Shown: positions 54,001 through 63,805 of the stretch, piece by piece
Numbering within the stretch: position 1 is the stretch's first letter
Layout of the letters: each line of letters opens with the position of its first letter
Assembly (NCBI GenBank): GCA_030141605.1
Contig: JAQGDQ010000913.1
Span: forward strand, 1 to 64,000
From: Tubiluchus corallicola
Lineage: Eukaryota > Priapulida > Priapulimorpha > Priapulimorphida > Tubiluchidae
Reading direction: 5' to 3'
Length of the DNA: 64,000 nucleotides
The notes under the pieces: generated by a model
The model's input: the letters and a program-made list of their open reading frames with translations, nothing else
Database searches by the model: none
What the model was told of the DNA's origin: nothing
Made by a program: the position numbers and the translations under genes

Positions 54001-57000
54001 ATCACTTTTGTGTCTTTACATAACTTTTCAGTAATTCTAACCTTTACTGTGTTTTTTTATTCATTATCATTGTATTCACATGCTCACAGACGACAAGAGA
54101 AGCGGTTACTTCACTTAGGCATATTTTCTGTGCACATGTTAATACTTGTTTATAGAATACATTACATGGTTCTGTTTATTCATGTACTGAAGACATGTTT
54201 GACATTTGTATTTTGAATGAATGCAGCAGTCTGATCCAGTTATCAACCAAAACATGAATTGATTTTTTACTGCTTCATCTTTTGACAGGTAGTATTGAAT
54301 CATAGTATGTAACCATGAGTATGCATTTATCAAGGTTTTCTATGATCACATTTGTGTCTTTGCATGAAATTTCAGGTAATTCGTTAATGTTTTTTGTTAA
54401 CCATCAGCTCTGTCCTGACAGTAAACATGTAAAAGATCAGATTTATTCATGTATTTTATACATCTTTGACATTTTTGTTAAGAATGGTAATAAAATTGCT
54501 TATTTTTACCTGAGCAAATAGTTCCTGTAGCATTTGATCCACTCACATCAATTGTTCCATCAATACACTGGCATGTAAAACTTCCATCAGTATTTGAGCA
54601 GTTAGCAAGGACAGGATCACAGTCGTGGGTAGGACTGGCGGCATCACATTCATTTATATCTGAATTAAACAAAACCGCAATGTTCAACAGTCATGTGTAC
54701 AATTAGCAGCATAACATTAACGTTAAACAAAATGGTAATGTTTAATATTTATTATAGTTACTGCATATTTTCTTTTTACACATAGAATTACACTAAATTC
54801 ACATACTTATGAAGTTTGGTCTGGTAATCAATGTCTCTGTACAGTATGCATTTAGCAAGATTTATAATAAGCACTTTTGTGTCTTTACATAACTTTTCAG
54901 TAACTCTAACCTTTACTGTGTTTTTTTATTCATTATCATTGTATTCACATGCTCACAGACGACAAGAGAAGCGTTACTTCACTTAGGCATATTTTCTGTG
55001 CACATGTTAATACTTGTTTATAGAATACATTACATGGTTCTGTTTATTCATGTAGCAGTCTGATCCAGTTATCAACCAAAACATGAATTGATTTTTTACT
55101 GCTTCATCTTTTGACAGGTAGTATTGAATCATAGTATGTAACCATGAGTATGCATTTATCAAGGTTTTCTATGATCACATTTGTGTCTTTGCATGAAATT
55201 TCAGGTAATTCGTTAATGTTTTTTGTTAACCATCAGCTCTGTCCTGACAGTAAACATGTAAAAGATCAGATTTATTCATGTATTTTATACATCTTTGACA
55301 TTTTTGTTAAGAATGGTAATAAAATTGCTTATTTTTACCTGAGCAAATAGTTCCTGTAGCATTTGATCCACTCACATCAATTGTTCCATCAATACACTGG
55401 CATGTAAAACTTCCATCAGTATTTGAGCAGTTAGCAAGGACAGGATCACAGTCGTGGGTAGGACTGGCGGCATCACATTCATTTATATCTGAATTAAACA
55501 GAACCGCAATGTTCAACCGTCATGTCTACAATTAGCAGCATAACATTAACGTATGTCTGAGTTAAGCAAAATGATAATGTATAATATTTATTATAGTTAC
55601 TGCATATTTTCTTTTTACACATAGAATTACACTAAATTCACATACTTATGAAGTTTGGTCTGGTAATCAATGTCTCTGTACAGTATGCATTTAGCAAGAT
55701 TTATAATAAGCACTTTTGTGTCTTTACATAACTTTTCAGTAACTCTAACCTTTACTGTGTTTTTTATTCATTATCATTGTATTCACATGCTCACAGACGA
55801 CAAGAGAAGCGTTACTTCACTTAGGCATATTTTCTGTGCACATGTTAATACTTGTTTATAGAATACATTACATGGTTCTGTTTATTCATGTAGCAGTCTG
55901 ATCCAGTTATCAACCAAAACATGAATTGATTTTTTACTGCTTCATCTTTTGACAGGTAGTATTGAATCATAGTATGTAACCATGAGTATGCATTTATCAA
56001 GGTTTTCTATGATCACATTTGTGTCTTTGCATGAAATTTCAGGTAATTCGTTAATGTTTTTTGTTAACCATCAGCTCTGTCCTGACAGTAAACATGTAAA
56101 AGATCAGATTTATTCATGTATTTTATACATCTTTGACATTTTTGTTAAGAATGGTAATAAAATTGCTTATTTTTACCTGAGCAAATAGTTCCTGTAGCAT
56201 TTGATCCACTCACGTCAATTGTTCCATCAATACACTGACATGTAAAACTTCCATCAGTATTTGAGCAGTTAGCAAGGACAGGATCACAGTCGTGGGTAGG
56301 ACTGGCGGCATCACATTCATTTATATCTGAATTGAACAAAACCGCAATGTTCAACAGTCATGTCTACAATTAGCAGCATAACATTAACGTATGTCTGAGT
56401 TAATCAAAATGATAATGTTTAATATTGATTATAATTACTGCATATTTTCTTTTTACACATAGAAATACCCCAATTTCACTTACTTATGAAGTTTGATCCT
56501 TTCAATAATATTTCTTTACAGTGTGCAATTATCAAGATTTACTATTATCACTTTTTTCTCTTTACATAACATTTTAGGTAATTTTAACCTTTACCCACGT
56601 TTTTTGGTTGATTATCATTGTATTCGTAAGCCCATATACGATAAAGGAAGCGGTTAGTTCACTTAGGCATAATTTTTGTGTGCATGTTAATACTTGTTTA
56701 TGGAATACATTACGAGGTGCAGTTTATTCATGTATTGAGTATACATTTGACAATTGTGTTGTGAAAGAAAGCAGTAGTGTTCATTATTTACCTGAGCAAA
56801 TAGTTCCAGTAGCATTTGAACCACTCAAATCAATTGTTCCGTCAATACACAGGCATGTAAAACTTCCATCAGCATTTGAGCAGTTAGCAAGGACAGGATC
56901 ACAGTCGTGGGTAGGACTGGCGGCATCACATTCATTTATATCTGAATTGAACAAAACCGCAATGTTCAACAGTCATGTGTACAATTAGCAGCATAACATT

Positions 57001-59780
57001 AACGTTAAACAAAATGGTAATGTTTAATATTTATTATAGTTACTGCATATTTTCTTTTTACACATAGAATTACACTAAATTCACATACTTATGAAGTTTG
57101 GTCTGGTAATCAATGTCTCTGTACAGTATGCATTTAGCAAGGTTTATAATAAGCACTTTTGTGTCTTTACATAACTTTTCAGTAACTCTAACCTTTACTG
57201 TGTTTTTTTATTCATTATCATTGTATTCACATGCTCACAGACGACAAGAGAAGCGTGACTTCACTTAGGCATATTTTCTGTGCACATGTTAATACTTGTT
57301 TACAGAATACATTACATGGTTCTGTTTATTCATGTACTGAAAACACGTTTGACATTTGTATTTTGAAGGAACGCAGCAGTCTGATCCAGTTAGCAACCAA
57401 AACATGAATTGATTTTTTACTGCTTCATCTTTTGACAGGTAGTATTAAATCATAGTATGTAACCATGAGTATGCATTTATCAAGGTTTTCTATGATCACA
57501 TTTGTGTCTTTGCATGAAATTTCAGGTAATTCGTTAATGTTTTTTGTTAACCATCAGCTCTGTCCTGACAGTAAACATGTAAAAGATCAGATTTATTCAT
57601 GTATTTTATACATCTTTGACATTTTTGTTAAGAATGGTAATAAAATTGCTTATTTTTACCTGAGCAAATAGTTCCTGTAGCATTTGATCCACTCACGTCA
57701 ATTGTTCCATCAATACACTGACATGTAAAACTTCCATCAGTATTTGAGCAGTTAGCAAGGACAGGATCACAGTCGTGGGTAGGACTAGCGGCATCACATT
57801 CATTTATATCTGAATTAAATAAAACCGTAATGTTCAACAGTCATGTCTACAATTAGCAGCGTAACATTAACGTATGCCTGATGCCTGAGTTAAACAAAAT
57901 GATAATGTTTAATATTGATTATAATTACTGCATATTTTCTTTTTACACATAGAAATACCCCAATTTCACTTACTTATGATGTTTGATCCTTTCAATAATA
58001 TTTCTTTACAGTGTGCAATTATCAAGATTTACTATTATCACTTTTGTCTCTTTACATAACATTTTAGGTAATTTTAACCTTTACCCACGTTTTTTGGTTG
58101 ATTACCATTGTATTCGTAAGCCCATATACGATAAAGGAAGCGGTTAGTTCACTTAGGCATAATTTTTGTGCGCATGTTAATACTTGTTTATGGAATACAT
58201 TACGAGGTCCAGTTTATTCATGTATTGAGTATACATTTGACCATTGTGTTGTGAAAGAAAGCAGTAGTGTTCATTATTTACCTGAGCAAATAGTTCCAGT
58301 AGCATTTGAAACACTCAAATCAATTGTTCCGTCAATACACAGGCATGTAAAACTTCCATCAGTATTTGAGCAGTTAGCAAGGACAGGATCACAGTCGTGG
58401 GTAGGACTGGCGGCATCACATTCATTTATATCTGAATTGAACAAAACCGCAATGTTCAACAGTCATGTGTACAATTAGCAGCATAACATTAACGTTAAAC
58501 AAAATGGTAATGTTAATATTTATTATAGTTACTGCATATTTTCTTTTTACACATAGAATTACACTAAATTCACATACTTATGAATTCACATACTTATGAA
58601 GTTTGGTCTGGTAATCAATGTCTCTGTACAGTATGCATTTAGCAAGATTTATAATAAGCACTTTTGTGTCTTTACATAACTTTTCAGTAACTCTAACCTT
58701 TACTGTGTTTTTTATTCATTATCATTGTATTCACATGCTCACAGACGACAAGAGAAGCGTTACTTCACTTAGGCACTGAGGGTCACAGTCATGTGTTGGA
58801 TTAGCAGCATCGCATTCATTTATATCTAAGTTAAACAAAATAAAATTCAACATTTATTATATGTTATCGTAACAAAGTATCTACAGTTATTTACAGAATT
58901 TGTTGCCCTTATGTAAATCAAAATCTGGCAGAGTTTATTATAAATGCTTAAATCTTTATAAACTTGCGAATCCTGATTATGTTATCAACCAAAATTTCAA
59001 TGAGAAATGTTTGGGGGGCTTTAGCTAGTGGTATAAATGTTATATAATGTGAATGAGCTGTTATAAAATACATTACTGAGATTGAACATGCTTAGAAGGG
59101 CAATGGTATCCTTGTCTTATCTTTGCAAATTGAAATTACTCTTTGCAAACTGTTTTATGAAATTGTTTAGCTGTAGTTCTTACCTCAGCAAAGTGTTCCT
59201 GTAGCATTTTGTCCACTCACATCAATTGTCCCATCAATACATTGACATTAAAATACATTATGTTGTGACTGAGCACTTTTAAAGAGCTTGTTAAGTTTAC
59301 CTTTGATCATCTGTAATGTTATAATTAACCTGCAGAGTAACGGTTGAACAATTGCAACGCGAGCCTACTTTTGTCTACATGTCCACATATTTTAATAATA
59401 AACTCCTTAAAAACTTCTCTTATACATACGTTTCATCATCCAATCTTGCAGGTTCCAGAATTGTATACAGGTTTTAGCTGATTCTGTCATGTTAATGCAA
59501 TCACATTTTACCTGAACAACTGGTTCCCTGACCATTTGCTCCACTCACATCATTGGTTCCTTCAATACACTGACACGTGAAACTTCCATCAGTATTTGAG
59601 CAGTTTGCAAGGATTGGATCACAGTTGTCGGTTCCAGTAGCACATTCATCTATATCTGGACCTATTAGAATAATGATTATGCATGTACATCTAACTATTC
59701 ACTTGTCGACTGGCGATACAGGATCACAGGCATTCATAACATGACTGCTCATTCTTGTTGTGTTGTTATTATTATTGTTA

Positions 59781-59853
<73 letters not shown>

Positions 59854-61999
59854 TATTATTATAACACAAATTTGGCTTGCGCTACAGCGACTAGAAAAAA
59901 TCGGGGTTCTCTAATAGCATTATTATAGGCATTCTTTAAATATTTTCTTTATAGTGATTAAAACAGTGAGTTTTAAAAAATTATGAACAAAACTAAAGAA
60001 AATAAAAGGGCCACAATATGTATTAAACTAATCGTATCGAAAACTAGAGATTCATTCAGAAATACAATCAGTTCTTATGCACTCATCGAATTTGAGCTGG
60101 AAAACTGCATAGCATATGAGAGACCAACGTGGTTCGGATAAAAAAATTACAATAAAATCTTTCAATACATCAGCTTCCTCGCCAGGTGCAGATTTTACAC
60201 AATTGAAAAGTTTTTTATGGGGTTTACCTCATCAAATGTAAATTTTACAGAACTAAAAAGTTTTTCCTAGTGTTCCCCTCATCACATGTAGATTTTAAAA
60301 AATTCATGTTCTTAAATGTTCTAATTCATTTATAATGTCTTCAGGGACGTAAGTGAGTAAGTGATTGAAAAACTAGATTCGAATGCTACTGTATTGCAAG
60401 CTCAAACTCCTATTATAACTTGAAAGCGTTTGAAATCTATGCATTATACATACCAATGTATTTACTGATTTCACATATAGCATATCCTCTACCATCGCAT
60501 TCAAAGGCTTCGTGTACATTGGCACCAGCAACAACACAAAAGTCTCTCTGAATAAAAACAAGGTTTGTAACTTGATCAAGTGCTGGTTACTAATAAGGTT
60601 GAAACTGCAATAAAAGTAGGTGCACAATTTAGGATTACATCTATGTATGTGAAAAACGTTTGTGAAGTTAAGTAGTACCGAGTATGGGTAGTGAATGGGT
60701 GAGTGATCACTGGGAACTGTTTCTAGCCACGTTTGCCTGTCAGGGCTGCAGATTGACACACTGCAAGCTAATACGTGGCTGCAGGTCTAAGTTTGTTAGT
60801 TAGGCAGGTCCTAAATAAAAAATTGTCAAGCTTAAGACAACAAAGTGGAGGAGTAACATTGTCACTTTCACTACCAATCCAATCTTTCTAAACAAGGTAA
60901 ACAATCCAGGAAGACAATACGGAAGACGAAAATGGTCAGAAATGGTAGCGAATCACGCACATTGACCACTTGTCTATAACGAAAATAGCTTTCGCATTTT
61001 TTCCATTAAAACATTGGTAATTCTTTCTCGGGATCAGATGAGTAGAGATTTGCAACAAATAATGGCAAGTATAAATTGACTGAAATGAAAATTATATAAA
61101 ATGAATGCCTAATTACTTTTAAACAGTTTGTATCTATGACACCAGTAATTACTAAACTTTTTATAAAAAACATAACATGGTTTCAGCAAAATAGCTGTTT
61201 ATAACAGTGTTAAACCATGCTCAAAATTAGATTTGACTGACCTTGGATATAGATTGAATTAGCTCAGTTTTCCAAAACGAATAACCGAGCCATTTAACCT
61301 TGTAGGTTATAAAATTTATCCAACTGCCAATATGTGCAACTGTACGTCCATCGGGTGTTTCATAGTTTCCATTTCCAATATTTGATCTTGGTGAAAGCCA
61401 GACATTTCCGTGGTTCCTTTAACGGACATATATTTTAAATAGATGCAACTTAGCAACTTAGCAACTTAGTTCAGGCACATTAAGCTGATTGAAAAATACG
61501 TTTTAATGACATTTTTTTAAAAACGAAAATCACAATAACTTATGCTAGCAGTAGCATATTAATTAATGTATTTCGATTCATAAAATTTTATGAATGACAA
61601 AACTTTTGTGATTATCGCAATTTTTTTAACAGTTAAACGTATAATTTATCAATTTCAAATAGTCACCATGTGCAACTAAACAATAGCTCAGATGGACTAG
61701 ATCAGGAATCATTATAAATTGATCACTACGCCACTGCTAGCCTGTGCACGTGTGCTTTCTTTCATAGTTAAAATCATGTTCATCATCATCAGACACTTTA
61801 ATTTGTTATTCTATCTAACCAGAATTGCTATTACTAGTTGATGTTTGCGCCTCCAACTAGACCTAGTTGCTTAATTTTCCTTTCATCCATAGCAATATAG
61901 CGCATCCCATAAACTTGATACCACCCTCGCAACCATCATCGTCATCATCATTATCATCATCATCATTGGTAACAACAACAATAACATCATCATCGCAAC

Positions 62000-62030
<31 letters not shown>

Positions 62031-62221
62031 GTCATCATCACCTCTATCAGCAGCATCAATACCTTTCAATGTTTTAATGTTACTTATTAAGACACTGAAA
62101 AGGAAAAAAGTCTAAAAAAGTTTCAAGAGTGACACAATTTTTTCCTATGCTAACATGGTTCAGAATTCATAGCTTATTCAAAATAAACTCCTCCTCCTCC
62201 TCCTCCTCCTCCTCCTCCTCC

Positions 62222-62269
<48 letters not shown>

Positions 62270-63805
62270 CCATTATTGGTAACAACAACAATAACACCAT
62301 CATCGCAACCATCATCATCATCATTGTTATTGTTAACAGGCCAACAAATTTTATATTTTATTTCACTAACACGACTGTACATTGTTCTATCTTCAAACAA
62401 AATGGTTTTTCAGAAAGGCACCACAAAGCACATTGAAACTGTTTACCTTCATTGTTTCAATACTCATAAAAATACAATGAAAACTACCTGAACATTGATG
62501 CTAGTTTGCTATCTAAAAAATCTGTACGATTCTTACATTATTCATAGGTGCAAAATTCATAGTTTATGCAAAATAGAAACTTACGACCCCATGTAGCTAT
62601 TTGTATTATAGTCAAAGAAATCGCTGAGATCGAACATGTTCAAAAGAGCAATAGTATCCTGAGGAGACGTCACTTCCAAAAGTCTCCGTGGAGAAGAGCA
62701 TGCAGTCTGTGCTTCTAAGTAAGTTATTGCTGACCCTTCCTTGTCTAGACATTTGTACCGCCCGTTATACGTCGAAAAACCACAGTCATGCTGAACTGCA
62801 AGTATAAAATGATGCCAATAGACAAACCTGACTCATTAAAAATGTACCAATGGCTGACCCACGAAGAGCAGCTGTTGCAGTTCATTTGCTTGGGCATCAC
62901 GTTATTTATGAAGCTTTATGCTTATACATAAAGGCTCGATGCAAATGTTGTTTGGACAGTTTGTGATCTTAATTCTATTTTGTGATCTAAATCTTGTTAG
63001 CAAACGAGCAAAAATATTGTCTCTCAATTATTGTTCAAAAATGATGGTGTCTTTAACAATAAACTAACGTTATTTTATGCAAGACAAACGATTTATTCAG
63101 AATTGTTTCTGATTATTCAAATGTTGTGCACTAAAACTATGCTTCGGTCTTGACGTTTTGTGGCTTGTCTCTTTGGAGCAGTTATAATCAGGTTACTGTT
63201 ACTTTTTGAGAAAAATTTATAGTTGACAGAATGGTGCTTCAACTTCATCCATAATAAATTTTCTCATCGTATCAAAATGATTTTAAGAAAGTGCCTTAAA
63301 CAGCATATTTTTTCTAACTATAATTCGTTGTTACACAATCTGTTGGTGTCTGTGCTCATCATGTACTGGGACCTATGTATTCTATTAATTTCACCCTTTA
63401 TGTGTATTCTAAGCAAGCATTCTACAATATTTTCGATGTTCAATTATTATAAATCTTACTTCACGTATTTTTGTATTGCATTTTAAAAAATTTAAAAATT
63501 TAAAAAACTACATGCTCTTTCACCTAACTTTAATGACGGCAATATCTTCATCCAGCATACAGCATCTTGTCTGATCTGCCTAAGGCAGTGACATCTCACT
63601 TGTCTCTAGCAATGTCACCTCACAAAACACATTGCATCTCACTTGTCTCTAGCAATGTCATCTCACAAAACGCATCGCACCTCACCTGTCTGTGGCAGTG
63701 GCATCTCACAAACTGCATATTCTATAGAATCGCTAGTTTTTCTGCTCTGAAGGACAAACGTGTTTGATTCTTTGAGCACGATCACTCCAGCCTTGTCATT
63801 AGTTC
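43279..63805 (-). CDS. Giant C-type lectin / EGF-repeat gene, partial at 5' end
   Basis: Transcribed right to left. Lectin exons: 63805-63686, 62795-62585, 61416-61242, 60547-60454. They are followed by 26 intact EGF exons between 59655 and 43279; all are 150 bp except the first (144 bp). All junctions are GT-AG. Every EGF exon is phase 1-1, so the 4494 nt read without a stop. Domain order is the end of one C-type lectin domain, a full second one, then 26 calcium-binding-type EGF modules. Each module has D-x-[ND]-E-C at its start, six Cys (one exception) and C-x-N-x4-F-x-C-x-C, the Asp/Asn beta-hydroxylation consensus. NCS and NCT sequons recur. No transmembrane segment is visible, and the gene's start lies outside the window. 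It is likely an extracellular or surface adhesion or recognition protein. The ligand is unknown. How many EGF exons are spliced in cannot be read from DNA. Confidence 0.85.
43510..43660 (-). pseudogene. Decayed EGF exon
   Basis: EGF-like pieces are visible (FTCQCIGVTVDVSG, and an earlier CHSIFANCTI segment). The frame is broken between Cys3 and Cys4 by an AT-rich change (atatatat). The usual acceptor and first Cys are not found, and the end lacks the terminal Cys. It lies between intact exons 25 and 26. Confidence 0.7.
44445..45050 (-). mobile_element. Dispersed repeat family C, copy 2
   Basis: Reverse-orientation copy of 20280-20935. It lies in the intron between EGF exons 25 and 26 and abuts an AT microsatellite. 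It is diverged from copy 1 with several indels and has no shared open frame. Confidence 0.7.
45047..45093. repeat. (AT)n microsatellite
   Basis: About 23 AT units adjoining the dispersed repeat. Confidence 0.95.
45159..45308 (-). CDS. EGF exon 25
   Basis: Type B relative: ANECDANNPIHNCDPILANC, NTDGGFTCQC, SGPNASGTLCSG. It is separated by 87 bp from exon 24. Confidence 0.8.
45396..45545 (-). CDS. EGF exon 24
   Basis: Type A, SGPNGTGTICSG variant. Confidence 0.85.
46011..46160 (-). CDS. EGF exon 23
   Basis: Type B with DSNECDANNPIHNC and NTVGSF. The Asp to Val change removes the Asp of the usual NTDG turn. Confidence 0.8.
46248..46397 (-). CDS. EGF exon 22
   Basis: Type A' with CLCIDGTSDLSGPNGTGIIC. 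Confidence 0.85.
47116..47265 (-). CDS. EGF exon 21
   Basis: Type A with DPLLANC (Val to Leu) and SGSNATG. Confidence 0.85.
47994..48143 (-). CDS. EGF exon 20
   Basis: Type A, SGSNATG variant, identical in protein to the exon at 52011. Confidence 0.85.
48605..48754 (-). CDS. EGF exon 19
   Basis: Type B with ANECDTNNPIHNC (Ala to Thr) and NADGSF. Confidence 0.8.
48842..48991 (-). CDS. EGF exon 18
   Basis: Type C, same protein as the exon at 50905. Confidence 0.85.
49080..49229 (-). CDS. EGF exon 17
   Basis: Type D module: INECDAANPTHDCDPQLANC start, NTDGSFSCQC, IDMSGPNATG. The acceptor is tttagatataaatg rather than cag. Confidence 0.85.
49816..49965 (-). CDS. EGF exon 16, first cysteine lost
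   Basis: Type B but reading ANEFDACNPIHNCD. The usual Cys1 codon is TTT (Phe), and a new Cys appears three residues later in place of Asn. The exon is otherwise intact. It also has SGANDQG. The disulfide pattern of this module may be altered. Confidence 0.8.
50053..50202 (-). CDS. EGF exon 15
   Basis: Type A with TIDASGPNGTG (Val to Ala). Confidence 0.85.
50668..50817 (-). CDS. EGF exon 14
   Basis: Type B consensus copy: ANECDANNPIHNCDLSLANC, NTDGSF, SGANGQGTSCSG. Confidence 0.8.
50905..51054 (-). CDS. EGF exon 13
   Basis: Type C module: VDECDANNPIHDCDPIFADC start, CPEGRLAVSGPNGTG end. Same as the exon at 48842. Confidence 0.85.
51143..51292 (-). CDS. EGF exon 12
   Basis: Type A' with DAVSPTHDC (Ala to Val) and CLCIDGTSDLSGPNGTG. 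Confidence 0.85.
52011..52160 (-). CDS. EGF exon 11
   Basis: Type A, SGSNATG variant. Protein identical to the exon at 47994; the surrounding introns also match. Confidence 0.85.
52626..52775 (-). CDS. EGF exon 10
   Basis: Type B module: ANECDANNPIHNCDLSLANC start, NADGSF, and SGANGQGTSCSG end. Only 87 bp of intron separates it from exon 9. Confidence 0.8.
52863..53012 (-). CDS. EGF exon 9
   Basis: Type A with NADGSF and SGPNGTGIICSG. Confidence 0.85.
53731..53880 (-). CDS. EGF exon 8
   Basis: Mixed type: CLC as in type A' but IDVSGSNATG as in type A, suggesting conversion or recombination between copies. Confidence 0.85.
54510..54659 (-). CDS. EGF exon 7
   Basis: Type A. Protein identical to exons 5 and 6; DNA differs at only a few sites, for example acatcaatt and gcatgtaaaac. 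Confidence 0.85.
55339..55488 (-). CDS. EGF exon 6
   Basis: Type A. Together with its flanking intron it is nearly identical to the unit at 54510 (spacing 829 bp), a very recent duplication. Confidence 0.85.
56177..56326 (-). CDS. EGF exon 5
   Basis: Type A, encoding the same protein as exons at 57660, 55339 and 54510. Confidence 0.85.
56792..56941 (-). CDS. EGF exon 4
   Basis: Type A' module with NADGSFTCLC and TIDLSGSNATG. Its downstream intron matches that of the exon at 58282, so the two form a higher-order repeat with their type A neighbours. Confidence 0.85.
57660..57809 (-). CDS. EGF exon 3
   Basis: Type A module ending IDVSGSNATGTICSG. Its protein is identical to the exons at 56177, 55339 and 54510. 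Confidence 0.85.
58282..58431 (-). CDS. EGF exon 2
   Basis: Type A' module: INECDAASPTHDCDPVLANC start, CLCIDGTIDLSVSNATG end. It is the only copy with SVSN instead of SGSN. Confidence 0.85.
58776..58829 (-). pseudogene. EGF exon remnant (5' half)
   Basis: This is the first ~54 bases of an EGF exon (DINECDAANPTHDCDPQ), with its acceptor. It breaks off into sequence that matches the introns of the array (tgcctaagtgaagtaac). It resembles the exon at 49229-49080, as does the intron to its right. A duplication or deletion breakpoint lies at about 58775. Confidence 0.75.
59181..59249 (-). pseudogene. EGF exon remnant (3' half)
   Basis: Only the last ~68 bases of an EGF exon remain: complement of ctcagcaaagtgttcctgta through catcaatacattgacatt. 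The Cys1-Cys4 part is replaced by unrelated sequence. The donor reads gtaagaa, preceded by TGAG instead of the usual TCAG. Confidence 0.7.
59512..59655 (-). CDS. EGF exon 1 (first after lectin domain, 144 bp)
   Basis: The only 144-bp EGF exon: DIDECATGTDNCDPILANCS, then a C-terminus ending GQGTSCSG. Six Cys. The acceptor is ataggtccag and the donor gtaaaa. It is the most distinct full copy and may be nearest to the ancestral one. Confidence 0.85.
59764..59857. repeat. (TTA)n microsatellite
   Basis: Roughly 30 ATT units with short interruptions, in the intron between the last lectin exon and the first EGF exon. Confidence 0.95.
60454..60547 (-). CDS. Lectin/EGF gene: second C-type lectin domain, C-terminus
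   Basis: The exon has 94 bp, with acceptor tttttattcag and donor gtatgt (phase 1). It reads RDFCVVAGANVHEAFECDGR, then GYAICEISKYI, which are the last two conserved Cys. Its phase-1 end joins directly to the phase-1 EGF exons. Confidence 0.8.
61242..61416 (-). CDS. Lectin/EGF gene: second C-type lectin domain, middle
   Basis: The exon has 175 bp, with acceptor gttaaag and donor gtcagt (phase 0). NHGNVWLSPRSNIGNGNYET and then GSWINFITYKVKW correspond to the VWLG...W core region. I do not see a clear EPN or QPD calcium/sugar-binding triplet, so sugar binding is doubtful. Confidence 0.7.
61928..62040. repeat. CAT-type microsatellite
   Basis: Interrupted TCA/ATC runs in the intron between two lectin exons. 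They share the caaccatcatc and ggtaacaacaacaataac blocks with 62221-62330, so the two tracts are duplicates. Confidence 0.9.
62189..62330. repeat. (CTC)n-(ATC)n microsatellite
   Basis: About 11 CTC units then about 15 ATC units, then ggtaacaacaacaataac as in the preceding tract. Confidence 0.9.
62585..62795 (-). CDS. Lectin/EGF gene: second C-type lectin domain, N-terminal half
   Basis: The exon has 211 bp, with acceptor tatacttgcag and donor gtaagt (phase 2). It contains HDCGFSTYNGRYKCLDKEG, then TYLEAQTACSSPRRLLEV. This is the CY..C, T..EA...C and L..V pattern of the fold. Confidence 0.8.
63595..63723 (-). repeat. 43-bp tandem repeat spanning a lectin exon end and donor
   Basis: Units start at 63595, 63638 and 63681 (exact 43-bp period). 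The third contains the last ~38 coding bases (VCEMPLPQT) and the gtgagg donor. The two intronic units carry diverged copies of both, with gtgaga in donor position. Use of these would add 43 or 86 nt and shift the frame. Confidence 0.85.
63686..63805 (-). CDS. Lectin/EGF gene: end of first C-type lectin domain
   Basis: The exon has 120 bp, with acceptor cggttttttgcag and donor gtgagg (phase 1). It reads TNDKAGVIVLKESNTFVLQS and ends EYAVCEMPLPQT. YAVCE is the usual last strand and Cys of the fold. The rest of this domain is upstream, outside the window. Confidence 0.7.

Larger units (their letters stand above)
45100..58775 (-). repeat. Tandem exon-intron duplication array
   Basis: EGF exons 2-25 and their introns form this array. 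Common unit lengths are about 615-620 and 830-880 bp. Type B or C exons alternate with type A in the left part (45.1-53.0 kb). Type A and A' copies fill the right part. Intron sequences are as conserved as exons, which shows DNA-level duplication or conversion. Plus-strand open frames of 60-126 codons recurring in the array are intron shadows. Confidence 0.85.

Noticed and set aside
54010-58478. Recurrent plus-strand open frames of 60-126 codons in the EGF array (for example a 68-residue frame beginning MSMHLSRFSM).
   Set aside because: They repeat only because the introns are duplicated, overlap minus-strand EGF exons, and have no splice or promoter support.
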